From Amycolatopsis methanolica 239 (GTDB taxonomy: Bacteria; Actinomycetota; Actinomycetes; Mycobacteriales; Pseudonocardiaceae): a stretch of 64,000 nucleotides of DNA. Position numbers and translations under genes: made by a program. Where the stretch lies: positions 3,100,001-3,164,000 of the forward strand of contig NZ_CP009110.1 of NCBI RefSeq assembly GCF_000739085.1. Direction: 5' to 3'. Shown piece by piece: positions 25,278 to 33,537 of this stretch (position 1 is the first letter of the stretch; every line of letters starts with the position of its first letter). The notes beneath the pieces were generated by a model that saw only the letters and a program-made list of their open reading frames with translations, did not search any database and was not told where the DNA came from.

Positions 25278-26605
25278 CGCGCCACCTCCGTCCGCCCGGC
25301 CAGCGGCCGCAGGCTCACCTCGGCGATGCGCAGCCGGTCCATTTCGGACACGGTCAGGCACCAGCCGTCCACCTCGGTGGAGTCACCGGGTTCGGGGATG
25401 CGGCCGAGCCGCTCCAGCATCAGGCCGGCGATGGTTTCGTAGTCGCCGTCGGGCATCCGGAAACCGGTGACCTCGGTGACCTCGTCGGCGCGCAGCTGGC
25501 CGGAGACCAGCCAGGTGTCGGAGCCGACCTGCTGCGAGGACGGCGCCTCGCCGGTGTCGTGCTCGTCGCGGACGTCGCCGATGATCTCCTCGACCACATC
25601 CTCCAGCGTCACCAGGCCCGCCGTGCCGCCGTACTCGTCGACGACCATCGCCACCTGGAAGCGCGAGTCCCGCAGCCGGGACAGCAGCGCGTCACCGGGC
25701 AGCGACTCCGGCACGGTGGGCACCGGCCGCATGATCGACGCGATCCGCGTGGTGCCCCGCTCGGCGGCGGGCACGGTGAACGCCTGCTTCACGTGCACCG
25801 CGCCCTGCACGTCGTCCAGGTCCTCGGTGTAGACCGGGAAACGGGAGTGGCCGGTGCGCCGGGACAGCTCGACGAGGTCGTTGATCGTGTCGCCGACCGT
25901 GAGCGACTCGACCTGCACGCGCGGGGTCATCAGCTCCTCCGCGGTGCGGTCGCCGAACCGTAGCGACTTGTCCAGCAGCTGCGCGGTCGAGGTGTCGAGG
26001 GTGCCGCTTTCCGCGCTGGTGCGCACGATCGAGCCGAGCTCCTGCGGGGAGCGCGCCGAGCGCAGCTCCTCCTGCGGCTCGATGCCGAACTTGCGGACCA
26101 GCCAGTTCGCGCTGTTGTTCATGAGCGTGATCAGCCAGCGGAACAGCGCCGAGAACCGCGAGTGGTAGCCCATCACGGCCCGCGCGGTCTCCAGTGGCTT
26201 GGCCACCGCGAGGTTCTTGGGCGCCATCTCGCCCAGCACCATCGACAGGATGGTCGCCAGCAGCAGGGCGAGGACGAGCGAGGCGCCGCCCGCGAAGCCC
26301 TCGGACATGCCGGCGGCGGTGAGCAGCGGGCGGACCAGGTTGCCGATCAGCGGCTCCGCGACGTACCCGGTGACCAGGGTGGTCAGCGTGATCGCGACCT
26401 GCGCGCCGGAGAGCTGGAACGACAGCGTCGAATGCGCCTTGCGGACGGTGCGCGCCCGCTTGTCACCGACCTGGCGGACGTGCGCCTCGACGGTGCTGCG
26501 CTCGAGCGCGGTGAGGGAGAACTCGGCGGCCACCGCGAGACCGGTGCCGACGGTGAGCAGTACGAAGAAGAGGACTCCGAGAACGGAGAGGAGCACTTCC
26601 GTCAT
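25274..26605 (-). CDS. CNNM/CBS/CorC_HlyC hemolysin-family protein (first copy)
   Basis: 443 residues: CNNM domain (~1-200, VAAEFSLTALERSTVEAHV and GEMAPKNLAVAKPLETA), a CBS pair (~215-340, ELMTPRVQVESLTVGDTI, FPVYTEDLDDVQGAVHVKQAF, VDEYGGTAGLVTLEDVVEEIIGDVRDEHD) and a C-terminal CorC_HlyC domain (~350-435). Probably a Mg/Co export-related membrane protein. Forms a tandem operon with its shorter paralogue, as is common in actinobacteria. ATG at 26605. Confidence 0.9.
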   Translation of the reverse strand: MTEVLLSVLGVLFFVLLTVGTGLAVAAEFSLTALERSTVEAHVRQVGDKRARTVRKAHSTLSFQLSGAQVAITLTTLVTGYVAEPLIGNLVRPLLTAAGMSEGFAGGASLVLALLLATILSMVLGEMAPKNLAVAKPLETARAVMGYHSRFSALFRWLITLMNNSANWLVRKFGIEPQEELRSARSPQELGSIVRTSAESGTLDTSTAQLLDKSLRFGDRTAEELMTPRVQVESLTVGDTINDLVELSRRTGHSRFPVYTEDLDDVQGAVHVKQAFTVPAAERGTTRIASIMRPVPTVPESLPGDALLSRLRDSRFQVAMVVDEYGGTAGLVTLEDVVEEIIGDVRDEHDTGEAPSSQQVGSDTWLVSGQLRADEVTEVTGFRMPDGDYETIAGLMLERLGRIPEPGDSTEVDGWCLTVSEMDRLRIAEVSLRPLAGRTEVAR

Positions 26606-26796
26606 CGGCCGTCACGGTCCTGAACCGGGCCGGGGAGGTGCTCTGGCAAGCCGGGTCGATCACCCGGCTTCGTACTGTCACCAGGTGACTGCGCGTCGCG
26701 CACGAAAGAAGTCACTCCTTGGGAGTTGGCTGTGAATGTGTACGCCATGATACCTGTCCGTGCGCGCGTACGAGGGCGTCGGCGCTGGTGAGCGTG

Positions 26797-27390
26797 TCAG
26801 GAGTCGGCCGAGGCGCGCACCCGGTGCCGCCGCACGCTCTCCTCCACGAGGTCGAGCACGGGGCCGAGGTCGTCGGCGGGCAGGCCCATCGCCAGGTGTG
26901 ACACCAGGCCCTCCAGGACCAGCTCCAGGTAGGCGGTGAGCACGTCCACGTCGACGTCGTCGCGGAGGTTGCCCGCCTGGCGCTGCCACAGCAGGCGCTG
27001 CCGGGTGGCGGCGGTCAGCTGGTGCGAGCGCTCGGCCCAGCGGCCGCGGAACTCCGGGTCGGTGCGCAGCCGCCGGGAGACCTCCAGCCGCGTACCCAGC
27101 CAGTCCGCGGGGTGGTCGCTGCCCTCGGCGAGCAGTTCGCGCATCACCTGCACCAGGCCCTGCTGCGCGACCACGTCGGCCATCCGGGCCGCGTCCTCCT
27201 CCGCGAGGGCGAGGAAGAGCGACTCCTTGTCGCGGAAGTGGTGGAAGATCGCGCCGCGGGAGAGCCCGGTCGCTTCCTCCAGCCTGCGCACCGTGGCACC
27301 CTCGTAGCCGTACCGGGCGAAGCAGACGCGGGATCCGTCGAGGATCTGGCGCCTGCGCGCTTCGAGGTGGTCCTGGCTGACCCGGGGCAT
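26797..27390 (-). CDS. acnR: TetR-family aconitase repressor AcnR
   Basis: 197 residues. The HTH and following helix (YGYEGATVRRLEEATGLSRGAIFHHFRDKESLFLALAEEDAARMADVV) are nearly those I remember for Corynebacterium glutamicum AcnR. The ligand domain also matches (LGTRLEVSRRLRTDPEFRGRW, LTAYLELVLEGLVSHLAMGL). AcnR represses acn, responding to citrate and iron. In corynebacteria and mycobacteria it lies right behind acn; here acnA is ~8 kb away (35406-38219). ATG 27390 gives the standard short N-terminus; the open frame continues upstream to 27582 without conserved sequence. Confidence 0.88.
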   Translation of the reverse strand: MPRVSQDHLEARRRQILDGSRVCFARYGYEGATVRRLEEATGLSRGAIFHHFRDKESLFLALAEEDAARMADVVAQQGLVQVMRELLAEGSDHPADWLGTRLEVSRRLRTDPEFRGRWAERSHQLTAATRQRLLWQRQAGNLRDDVDVDVLTAYLELVLEGLVSHLAMGLPADDLGPVLDLVEESVRRHRVRASADS

Positions 27391-27427
27391 GGCTAGATCC
27401 TGACACCGTGGGCCCGGCTTTCGCAAA

Positions 27428-27443
27428 CCGTACGTACTTACTG
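27428..27443. promoter_or_regulatory. AcnR-like box before acnR
   Basis: On the minus strand this reads CAGTAAGTACGTACGG, compared with the AcnR motif CAGnACnnncGTACTG remembered from C. glutamicum: two mismatches in the fixed positions. It lies 38 bp upstream of acnR and 115 bp upstream of divergent egtA. Suggests autoregulation and possibly an effect on egtA. Confidence 0.45.
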
Positions 27444-27557
27444 CAATTCTTACGGATGTCTTGCCGGTAGTCGCGAACGGCCCCCGGTCAACCCTGAAAA
27501 TTGTCGGCACCCGCGTGTAGCGTCCGAAAGCGAGTGATCCCGGCGATTGGACACGAT

Positions 27558-28811
27558 ATGACAGCGGTCCGGCCCACGTCACCCGCTCCCGGCGGGGCGG
27601 TGGCGGCGAAGGTGGTCTCCGACCGCGCCGAGGGTGAGGCGTACGTGGCGTCCGTGTGCTTCAAGCACGGGCCACCCCGCCTGCTCGGCGTGGAGCTCGA
27701 GTACACCGTGCACTACGCGGACGACCTGCGAAGACCACTCGATCGTGCTGATCTCGCCCGTGCGCTCGGCCCGCACGCCCCGCGCACCCTCAGTCCCGAG
27801 AGTCCGGCCAGGCCCTTGCCGGCCGGCTCGCCCCTGACTCTCGAACCCGGCGGCCAGGTGGAGATCTCCGCCCTGCCACAGGCCTCGCTCCGCGAGCTCG
27901 CCGACGTGGTGGCCGCCGATCTGGCTCACCTCACCGAACTGCTCGCCCGCCACGGGTTCGTCCTGCGCGACGACGGCACCGACGCCCACCGCGCCCCCGC
28001 CCGGCTGCTCGACACCCCCCGTTACGCCGCGATGGAACGCCGGTTCGCCCCGAGGGGCGACGGCGGCGTGACGATGATGTGCAGCACCGCTGGCCTGCAG
28101 ATCTGCGTCGACGCCGGGGAGGCGGACACGTTCGCCGCCCGGTGGGCCGCCGTCCACGCCCTCGGCCCGCCACTGCTCGCGTTGTTCGCCAACTCACGGC
28201 GGCACGCGGGGCGGGACACCGGTGCGGCATCGGCCCGCTGGCTCGCGGTGATGGCCACCGAAGCGTGCCGGACCTCCGCGGCCGCGTGCGGCCCGGACCC
28301 GGCGGCGAGCTGGTCGCGCCGCATCATGGACACCCCCCTGCTGGTGGTGCGGCGCGGCGACGGGCCGTGGGACGCGCCGGAGGGCCTCACCTTCGCCGAC
28401 TGGGCCGCGGGCCGCGGCGCCGGGCGGGTCCTGCGGCGGCCGACCACGGCCGATCTGGACTACCACCTGACCACGATGTTCACCCCGGTGCGGCCGCACG
28501 GCTACCTGGAGGTCCGCTACCTCGACGCCCAGCCGCGGCAGCGTTGGCTGCACCCGGTCGCGTTGCTGACCGCCCTGCTCGACCGTCCCTCCACAGTGGA
28601 CCGGGTGCGCGAGGTGTGCGCGCCCGTCGACGGCGAGTGGGAGCGCGCCGCGCGCGCCGGGATGGCCGACCCGCGGATGGCGGCGGTGGCGCGCGAGGTC
28701 GCCGACCTCGGGTGCGCCGAGCTGGCCCGCACCGACCTGCCCGAGGAGACCGTCAACCGGATCAGCGAAGGCGTGCAGCGGCTCGCGCACGCCGGGGAGG
28801 GGACGAGATGA
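27558..28811 (+). CDS. egtA: Ergothioneine biosynthesis glutamate-cysteine ligase EgtA
   Basis: 417 residues of the GCS2-like carboxylate-amine ligase fold: LLGVELEYTVHYADD at residue ~40, LEPGGQVEISALPQASL, RFAPRGDGGVTMMCSTAGLQICVDAG, DYHLTTMFTPVRPHGYLEVRYLDAQPRQRWLHPVALLTALL. It makes gamma-glutamylcysteine, the sulfur donor for EgtB. First gene of egtABCD; the TGA overlaps the egtB ATG (ATGA). ATG 27558 chosen, as earlier in-frame sequence is not conserved. Confidence 0.92.
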   Translation: MTAVRPTSPAPGGAVAAKVVSDRAEGEAYVASVCFKHGPPRLLGVELEYTVHYADDLRRPLDRADLARALGPHAPRTLSPESPARPLPAGSPLTLEPGGQVEISALPQASLRELADVVAADLAHLTELLARHGFVLRDDGTDAHRAPARLLDTPRYAAMERRFAPRGDGGVTMMCSTAGLQICVDAGEADTFAARWAAVHALGPPLLALFANSRRHAGRDTGAASARWLAVMATEACRTSAAACGPDPAASWSRRIMDTPLLVVRRGDGPWDAPEGLTFADWAAGRGAGRVLRRPTTADLDYHLTTMFTPVRPHGYLEVRYLDAQPRQRWLHPVALLTALLDRPSTVDRVREVCAPVDGEWERAARAGMADPRMAAVAREVADLGCAELARTDLPEETVNRISEGVQRLAHAGEGTR

Positions 28812-30169
28812 CCGACGTGTCGCCGTTGACCGAAGCGCCGAATCCGGTGCGTGAACTGTCCGACGAGGCGCTGCGTTCCCGTGCGGCCGGCGCGCTGGAG
28901 CGGGCGCGCGCCCGCAGCACCGCGCTGACCGCGGCGGTGGACGACGACGACCTCGTCCGCCAGCATTCGAAGCTGATGTCGCCGCTGGTGTGGGACCTCG
29001 CGCACATCGGCAGCCAGGAAGAGCTGTGGCTGGTGCGGGACGTGGGCGGCCGGGAGCCGCTGCGGCCCGACATCGACGACCTCTACGACGCCTTCCAGCA
29101 CCCGCGTGCTTCCCGGCCCTCGCTGCCGCTGCTGGGGCCGGCCGAGGCGCGCGCCTACGTCGCCGAGGTGCGGGCCAAGGCGTTCGACGTGCTGGAGCGC
29201 GCGCCGATGACCGGCCGCCCGCTCACCGAGGCCGGGTTCGCCTTCGGCATGATCACCCAGCACGAGCAGCAGCACGACGAGACCATGCTGGCCACCCACC
29301 AGCTGCGCAAGGGCGATCCGGTGCTGCACGCGCCCGCGCCGCCGGCGGCGCGATCGGGGCCACTGCCCGGCGAGGTCTTCGTTCCGGCCGGGCCGTTCGT
29401 CATGGGCACCTCGCTGGAGCCGTGGGCGCTGGACAACGAGCGCCCGGCCCACGAGGTCGAGGTGGACGCCTTCCACCTGGACACGGTGCCGGTGACCAAC
29501 GGGGCGTACGTGGAGTTCCTCGAAGACGGCGGCTACGACCGGCGTGAGCTGTGGAGCGCGGCGGGCTGGGCGTACCGCACCGAGCACGACATTACCGCGC
29601 CTCGGTTCTGGCGCCGCGAGCCGGACGGCTGGTGGCGGGTCCGCTTCGGCGTGCACGAGCCGGTGCCTGCAGACCAGCCGGTGGTGCACGTGTCCTACTA
29701 CGAGGCCGAGGCCTACGCCGCCTGGGCGGGCAAGCGGCTGCCCACCGAGGCGGAGTGGGAGAAGGCCGCCCGGTTCGACCCGGCGACGCGGGAGTCCCGG
29801 CGGTACCCGTGGGGCAACGACGATCCCACGCCCGAGCACGCGAACCTGGGCCAGCGGCACCTCTCGCCCGCACCGGCCGGCGCGTACCCGAAGGGCGCCT
29901 CGGCGCTGGGCGTGCACCAGCTGATCGGCGACGTGTGGGAGTGGACGAGCACCGACTTCGCCGGCTACCCGGGCTTCCGCGCCTTCCCGTACCGGGAGTA
30001 CTCGGAGGTGTTCTTCGGGCCCGAGTACAAGGTGCTGCGCGGCGGTTCGTTCGGCACCGACGCGGCGGCGGTCCGCGGCACGTTCCGCAACTGGGACTAC
30101 CCGATCCGGCGGCAGATCTTCGCCGGGTTCCGCTGCGCGCGGGACGCCGCGCCGGGCGAGCGGGCCTGA
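28808..30169 (+). CDS. egtB: Hercynine oxygenase/sulfoxide synthase EgtB
   Basis: 453 residues: N-terminal DinB-like domain and C-terminal FGE-sulfatase (C-type-lectin) domain. The iron ligands fit WDLAHIGSQEELW (His 66) and TQHEQQHDETML (His 152, His 156). FGE part: VPAGPFVMGTSLEPWALDNERPAHEV, VSYYEAEAYAAWAGKRLPTEAEWEKAAR, GDVWEWTSTDF, LRGGSFGTD. It joins hercynine and gamma-glutamylcysteine with oxygen to form the sulfoxide. Starts at ATG 28808, coupled to egtA. Confidence 0.95.
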   Translation: MTDVSPLTEAPNPVRELSDEALRSRAAGALERARARSTALTAAVDDDDLVRQHSKLMSPLVWDLAHIGSQEELWLVRDVGGREPLRPDIDDLYDAFQHPRASRPSLPLLGPAEARAYVAEVRAKAFDVLERAPMTGRPLTEAGFAFGMITQHEQQHDETMLATHQLRKGDPVLHAPAPPAARSGPLPGEVFVPAGPFVMGTSLEPWALDNERPAHEVEVDAFHLDTVPVTNGAYVEFLEDGGYDRRELWSAAGWAYRTEHDITAPRFWRREPDGWWRVRFGVHEPVPADQPVVHVSYYEAEAYAAWAGKRLPTEAEWEKAARFDPATRESRRYPWGNDDPTPEHANLGQRHLSPAPAGAYPKGASALGVHQLIGDVWEWTSTDFAGYPGFRAFPYREYSEVFFGPEYKVLRGGSFGTDAAAVRGTFRNWDYPIRRQIFAGFRCARDAAPGERA

Positions 30170-30171
30170 CG

Positions 30172-30930
30172 GTGTGCCGCCACCTGGGTTACCTTGGCCC
30201 GCCGCGCTCGCCGGCCGAGCCGGTGTTCGACGCGCCGCACTCGCTGCTGCGGCAGACCTACGTGCCGCGGGACATGCGCGGCGGCGGTGTGGTCAACGCC
30301 GACGGGTTCGGGCTGGGCTGGTTCGGCGACGGTCCGGAGCCGGTGCGGTACCGGCGCCCGGTTCCACTGTGGAGCGACCAGGACCTGCCCCGGCTGGCCC
30401 GGTCGGTCCACAGTGGAGCGTTCGTCGCCGCGGTGCGCAACGGCACCACCGGGATGCCGTCCGGGGAGGGCGCGTGCGCGCCGTTCACCGGCGGCCGGTG
30501 GCTGTTCAGCCACAACGGGACGGTGCGCGGCTGGCCGGACAGCCTCGCCACGCTGGCCGGGAAGCTGCCGGTCACCGACCTGATGACCCTGGAGGCGCCC
30601 ACCGACTCGGCGGTGCTGTGGGCGCTGCTGCGGGAGCGGCTCGAGGCGGGGGAGGACCCCGTGGGCGCGGTGGCCGACCTGATCGCCAAGGTCGAGCGCG
30701 CCGCGCCGGGGTCGCGGCTGAACTTCCTGCTCACCGACGGCACCGTCCTCGTCGGCACCGCCTGGACCCACGCCCTGTCGGTGCGGGTCGAGGGCGAGGC
30801 CGTCCTCTTCGCGTCCGAACCGCTCGACGACGCGCCCGGCTGGTCGGAGGTGCCCGACCGGCACCTCGTGGCGGCCCGGCACGGCGCCGTCGAAGTCATT
30901 CCCCTCAACGCCGATCGGAGTGTTCCCTGA
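30172..30930 (+). CDS. egtC: Gamma-glutamyl hercynylcysteine sulfoxide hydrolase EgtC
   Basis: 252 residues, class II glutamine-amidotransferase (Ntn) fold. GTG at 30172 gives fMet-Cys2 (CRHLGYLG), and Cys2 is the catalytic nucleophile after removal of the first residue. Further signs: NADGFGLGWFGDGPEPVRYRR, FSHNGTVRGW, PTDSAVLWALLRERL. Removes the glutamyl group. Its TGA overlaps the egtD ATG (TGATG). This start places Cys exactly at position 2, which settles the choice. Confidence 0.94.
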   Translation: MCRHLGYLGPPRSPAEPVFDAPHSLLRQTYVPRDMRGGGVVNADGFGLGWFGDGPEPVRYRRPVPLWSDQDLPRLARSVHSGAFVAAVRNGTTGMPSGEGACAPFTGGRWLFSHNGTVRGWPDSLATLAGKLPVTDLMTLEAPTDSAVLWALLRERLEAGEDPVGAVADLIAKVERAAPGSRLNFLLTDGTVLVGTAWTHALSVRVEGEAVLFASEPLDDAPGWSEVPDRHLVAARHGAVEVIPLNADRSVP

Positions 30931-31904
30931 TGACCGAGTCCGAACTGGACATCCACCGCGGCGCCACCGAGATCGCCGAGGCGCTGTGCGCGGATGTGCG
31001 GGAGGGGCTGTCGGCCGAGCAGAAGTGGCTGCCCTCCAAGTGGTTCTACGACGCGGCGGGCAGCCGGTTGTTCGAGGACATCACCGCGCTGCCCGAGTAC
31101 TACCCGACCCGGGCCGAACGCGAGGTGCTGGCGCGGGAGGCCGCCGGCATCGCGAAGATCACCGGCGCGCACACGCTGGTCGAACTCGGCTCGGGATCGA
31201 GCGAGAAGACCCGGCTGCTGCTCGACGGGCTGCGCGAGCACGGCAGCCTCCGCACGTTCGTGCCGCTGGACGTGTCGGAGGCCGCGCTGGCCGAGGCGGT
31301 GGAGGCGATCCAGGCCGACTACCCGGGGCTCGACGTGCGCGGGGTGGTCGGCGACTTCACTGAGCACCTCGGCCTGCTGCCCGGCGAGCCGCCGCGGCTG
31401 GTCGCGTTCCTCGGTGGCACGATCGGCAACTTCCTGCCCGCCGACCGGGGGAAGTTCCTGCGGTCGGTGCGGGACGTGCTGGGCGCGGGCGAGTGGTTCC
31501 TGCTGGGCACCGACCTGGTCAAGGACCCGGAGACGCTGGTCCGCGCCTACGACGACGCGGCCGGGGTGACGGCGGAGTTCAACCGTAACGTGCTGCGGGT
31601 GGTCAACGAGGTGCTGGGCGCGGACTTCGACCCGGACGCCTTCGAGCACGTGGCCCATTGGGACGCCGGGAACGAGTGGATCGAGATGCGGCTGCGCGCC
31701 CCGGAGGCGATGCGGGTGTCGATCCCGGGAGCGGGCCTGGAGGTCTCGTTCGAGGCCGGCGAGCACATCCGGACGGAGATCTCGGCGAAGTTCCGCCGCG
31801 AAGGCGTGACCGCGGAACTGGCCGACGCCGGCTTCGAGGTCGAGCACTGGTGGACCGACGCCGGGGGACGGTTCGGGGTGTCCCTGGCCCGCGCGATGAG
31901 CTAG
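30930..31904 (+). CDS. egtD: L-histidine N-alpha-methyltransferase EgtD
   Basis: 324 residues. SAM-binding VELGSGSSEKTRLLLDGL, FVPLDVSEAAL, VAFLGGTIGNFLP and GTDLVKDPETLVRAYDDAAGVTAEFNRNVLRVVNEVLGADFD identify the family. It trimethylates histidine to hercynine, the first step of ergothioneine synthesis, although it is the last gene here. No egtE (PLP lyase) follows; the final C-S cleavage must come from another locus. Confidence 0.95.
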   Translation: MTESELDIHRGATEIAEALCADVREGLSAEQKWLPSKWFYDAAGSRLFEDITALPEYYPTRAEREVLAREAAGIAKITGAHTLVELGSGSSEKTRLLLDGLREHGSLRTFVPLDVSEAALAEAVEAIQADYPGLDVRGVVGDFTEHLGLLPGEPPRLVAFLGGTIGNFLPADRGKFLRSVRDVLGAGEWFLLGTDLVKDPETLVRAYDDAAGVTAEFNRNVLRVVNEVLGADFDPDAFEHVAHWDAGNEWIEMRLRAPEAMRVSIPGAGLEVSFEAGEHIRTEISAKFRREGVTAELADAGFEVEHWWTDAGGRFGVSLARAMS

Positions 31905-31982
31905 GGGCTTTGCTCGATCGTGACCGGTGCCGCAGCGTGGGGTGCCCGGTGGCGGGTGCGGGTGGGTGGTCCAATAGGGGTC

Positions 31983-32453
31983 GTGAAGAACCCGCTCCCG
32001 TTCCTGGCCCGCAGGCTGGGCACCCGCCCGTGGCTGCTGCGGCTCGCGAAGGTCATCATCTGGGCGGACAAGCGGCTGCACCGCTGGTTCGACGGCCGGG
32101 TGACCCTGGTCGGCATCGCGGGCCTGCCGTCGCTGCGGCTGACCACCCTGGGGCGCAAGAGCGGACTGCCGCGCAGCACGAACCTGCTGTACTTCCCGCA
32201 CGAGGACGGTTTCGTGCTCGTCGGCTCCAACTGGGGCCGCCCGCGCGACCCCGGCTGGACCTTCAACTTGCGCGAGCACGCCGAGGCGACGGTGGCCATC
32301 CGGGGGAAGGAAATCCCGGTCACCGCGCAGCCGGTGAAGGGCGAGGACTACGACCGGATGTGGCAGCGCCTCCTCGACTTCTGGCCCGGCTACGAGATGG
32401 AACGCCTGGCCGCCGGCCGCGAGCTGCCGATCTTCCTGCTCACCCGCCGGTAG
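31983..32453 (+). CDS. Deazaflavin (F420)-dependent nitroreductase-family protein, Ddn-like
   Basis: 156 residues. Ddn/FDOR signature: VGIAGLPSLRLTTLGRKSGLPRSTNLLYFPHEDGFVLVGSNWGRPRDPGWTFNLREHAEATVAIRGKEIPVTAQPVKGEDYDRMW. Uses reduced F420 to reduce quinone- or nitro-like substrates, often at the membrane (basic, amphipathic N-terminus). Start GTG 31983 after AGGGG. It lies 78 nt behind egtD, so may be co-transcribed, but no functional link is known. Confidence 0.88.
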   Translation: MKNPLPFLARRLGTRPWLLRLAKVIIWADKRLHRWFDGRVTLVGIAGLPSLRLTTLGRKSGLPRSTNLLYFPHEDGFVLVGSNWGRPRDPGWTFNLREHAEATVAIRGKEIPVTAQPVKGEDYDRMWQRLLDFWPGYEMERLAAGRELPIFLLTRR

Positions 32454-32556
32454 CGAAAAAAATCCCGGGGGCGGTGTCGGATCCGGGTGGTCGTGTTCGT
32501 GGTCAGGGCGAGGCTGCCCGCGAACGGGGCGGCGCCGAGGTGGAGGAACCGCGACC

Positions 32557-33177
32557 ATGAAACTGACGACCATGACCCAGATCACCGTCGACGGCGTGAT
32601 GCAGGGCAACGGCGGCGCGTCGGAGGAGGACCGCCGCGCCGGGTTCGACCGCGGCGGCTGGGCGCTGGGCAAGGGCGACGCCGGCACCCACGCGCTGATC
32701 AAGCAGACCTACCAGCGCGCCGACGCGTTCCTGTTCGGCAGGCGGACCTACCAGCTGTTCGCCGCCTCGTGGGGGTCCGGTACGGACGCGGACGTCCCCG
32801 GCTGGGAGCCCGTCCGGCGCGCCCTGAACGCCCGGCCCAAGTACGTCGCCTCGACGACTCTGACCGACCCGGCGTGGCCGGGCACCACCGTCCTGGGCGG
32901 CGACCTGGCCGCGGCCGTCGCGGACCTGAAGGCCAAGCCGGGTGGCGAGCTGCAGGTGCACGGAAGCGGCGCCCTGACCCGGTGGCTGCTGGCCAACGAC
33001 CTGGTCGACGAGATGACCCTGATCGTGATCCCGGTGGTTCTCGGCCAGGGCGCGCGGCTGTTCCCGGACGCCGGCCCCGATCTCGCGCTCGACCTGGCCG
33101 ATTCGCGAACGGACTCGAAGGGCGTGACCATCCAGGTCTACCGGCCCGCCGGGCGCCCGCAGTACCCGGCCGCCTGA
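32557..33177 (+). CDS. RibD/dihydrofolate-reductase-like family protein
   Basis: 206 residues of the RibD C-terminal fold: MTQITVDGVMQGNGG, FLFGRRTYQLFAASWG, LKAKPGGELQVHGSGALTRWLLANDLVDEMTLIVIPVVLGQGARLFPD. Probably an NADPH-dependent reductase of unknown substrate. ATG follows GTGGAGGAACC. Precedes a DGPF/YCII protein and an ECF42 sigma factor; the three are closely spaced and read as one transcription unit. Confidence 0.87.
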   Translation: MKLTTMTQITVDGVMQGNGGASEEDRRAGFDRGGWALGKGDAGTHALIKQTYQRADAFLFGRRTYQLFAASWGSGTDADVPGWEPVRRALNARPKYVASTTLTDPAWPGTTVLGGDLAAAVADLKAKPGGELQVHGSGALTRWLLANDLVDEMTLIVIPVVLGQGARLFPDAGPDLALDLADSRTDSKGVTIQVYRPAGRPQYPAA

Positions 33178-33213
33178 AACCCGCCCACCGACACCACAGG
33201 AGTTGATCCCCGG

Positions 33214-33537
33214 ATGCAGTACCTGGTTTCCGTCATCGACGACAAGGAAAACCCTGGCCGGACGGACCGGCAGCCGGCCATCAGCGAGTTCAACGAACGC
33301 CTGATCGCCGAGGGCCACTGGGTCTTCGCGGGCGGGCTCGCGGACACCGAGTCGGCCACGGTCGTCGACAACCGGGGCGAGCAGGCGGTGTTCAGCGACG
33401 GGCCCTTCGTCGAATCGAAGGAGTACCTCGCCGGGGTCTGGATCTGGGAGGTCCCCGATCTCGACGTCGCGCTGAAACTCGCCACCGAGGCCTCGAAGGT
33501 CTGCGACCGCAAGATCGAGGTGCGGCCGTTCCGGTGA
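33214..33537 (+). CDS. YCII/DGPF-domain protein
   Basis: 107 residues, ferredoxin-like YCII fold: MQYLVSVIDDKENPGRTDRQPAISEFNERLIAEGHWVFAGGL and the DGPF motif in FSDGPFVESKEYLAGVWIWEVPDLDVALKLA. These proteins are the known genomic partners of ECF42 sigma factors. AGGAGT lies 8 nt upstream of the ATG. The final four bases overlap the sigma gene (GTGA). Confidence 0.9.
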   Translation: MQYLVSVIDDKENPGRTDRQPAISEFNERLIAEGHWVFAGGLADTESATVVDNRGEQAVFSDGPFVESKEYLAGVWIWEVPDLDVALKLATEASKVCDRKIEVRPFR

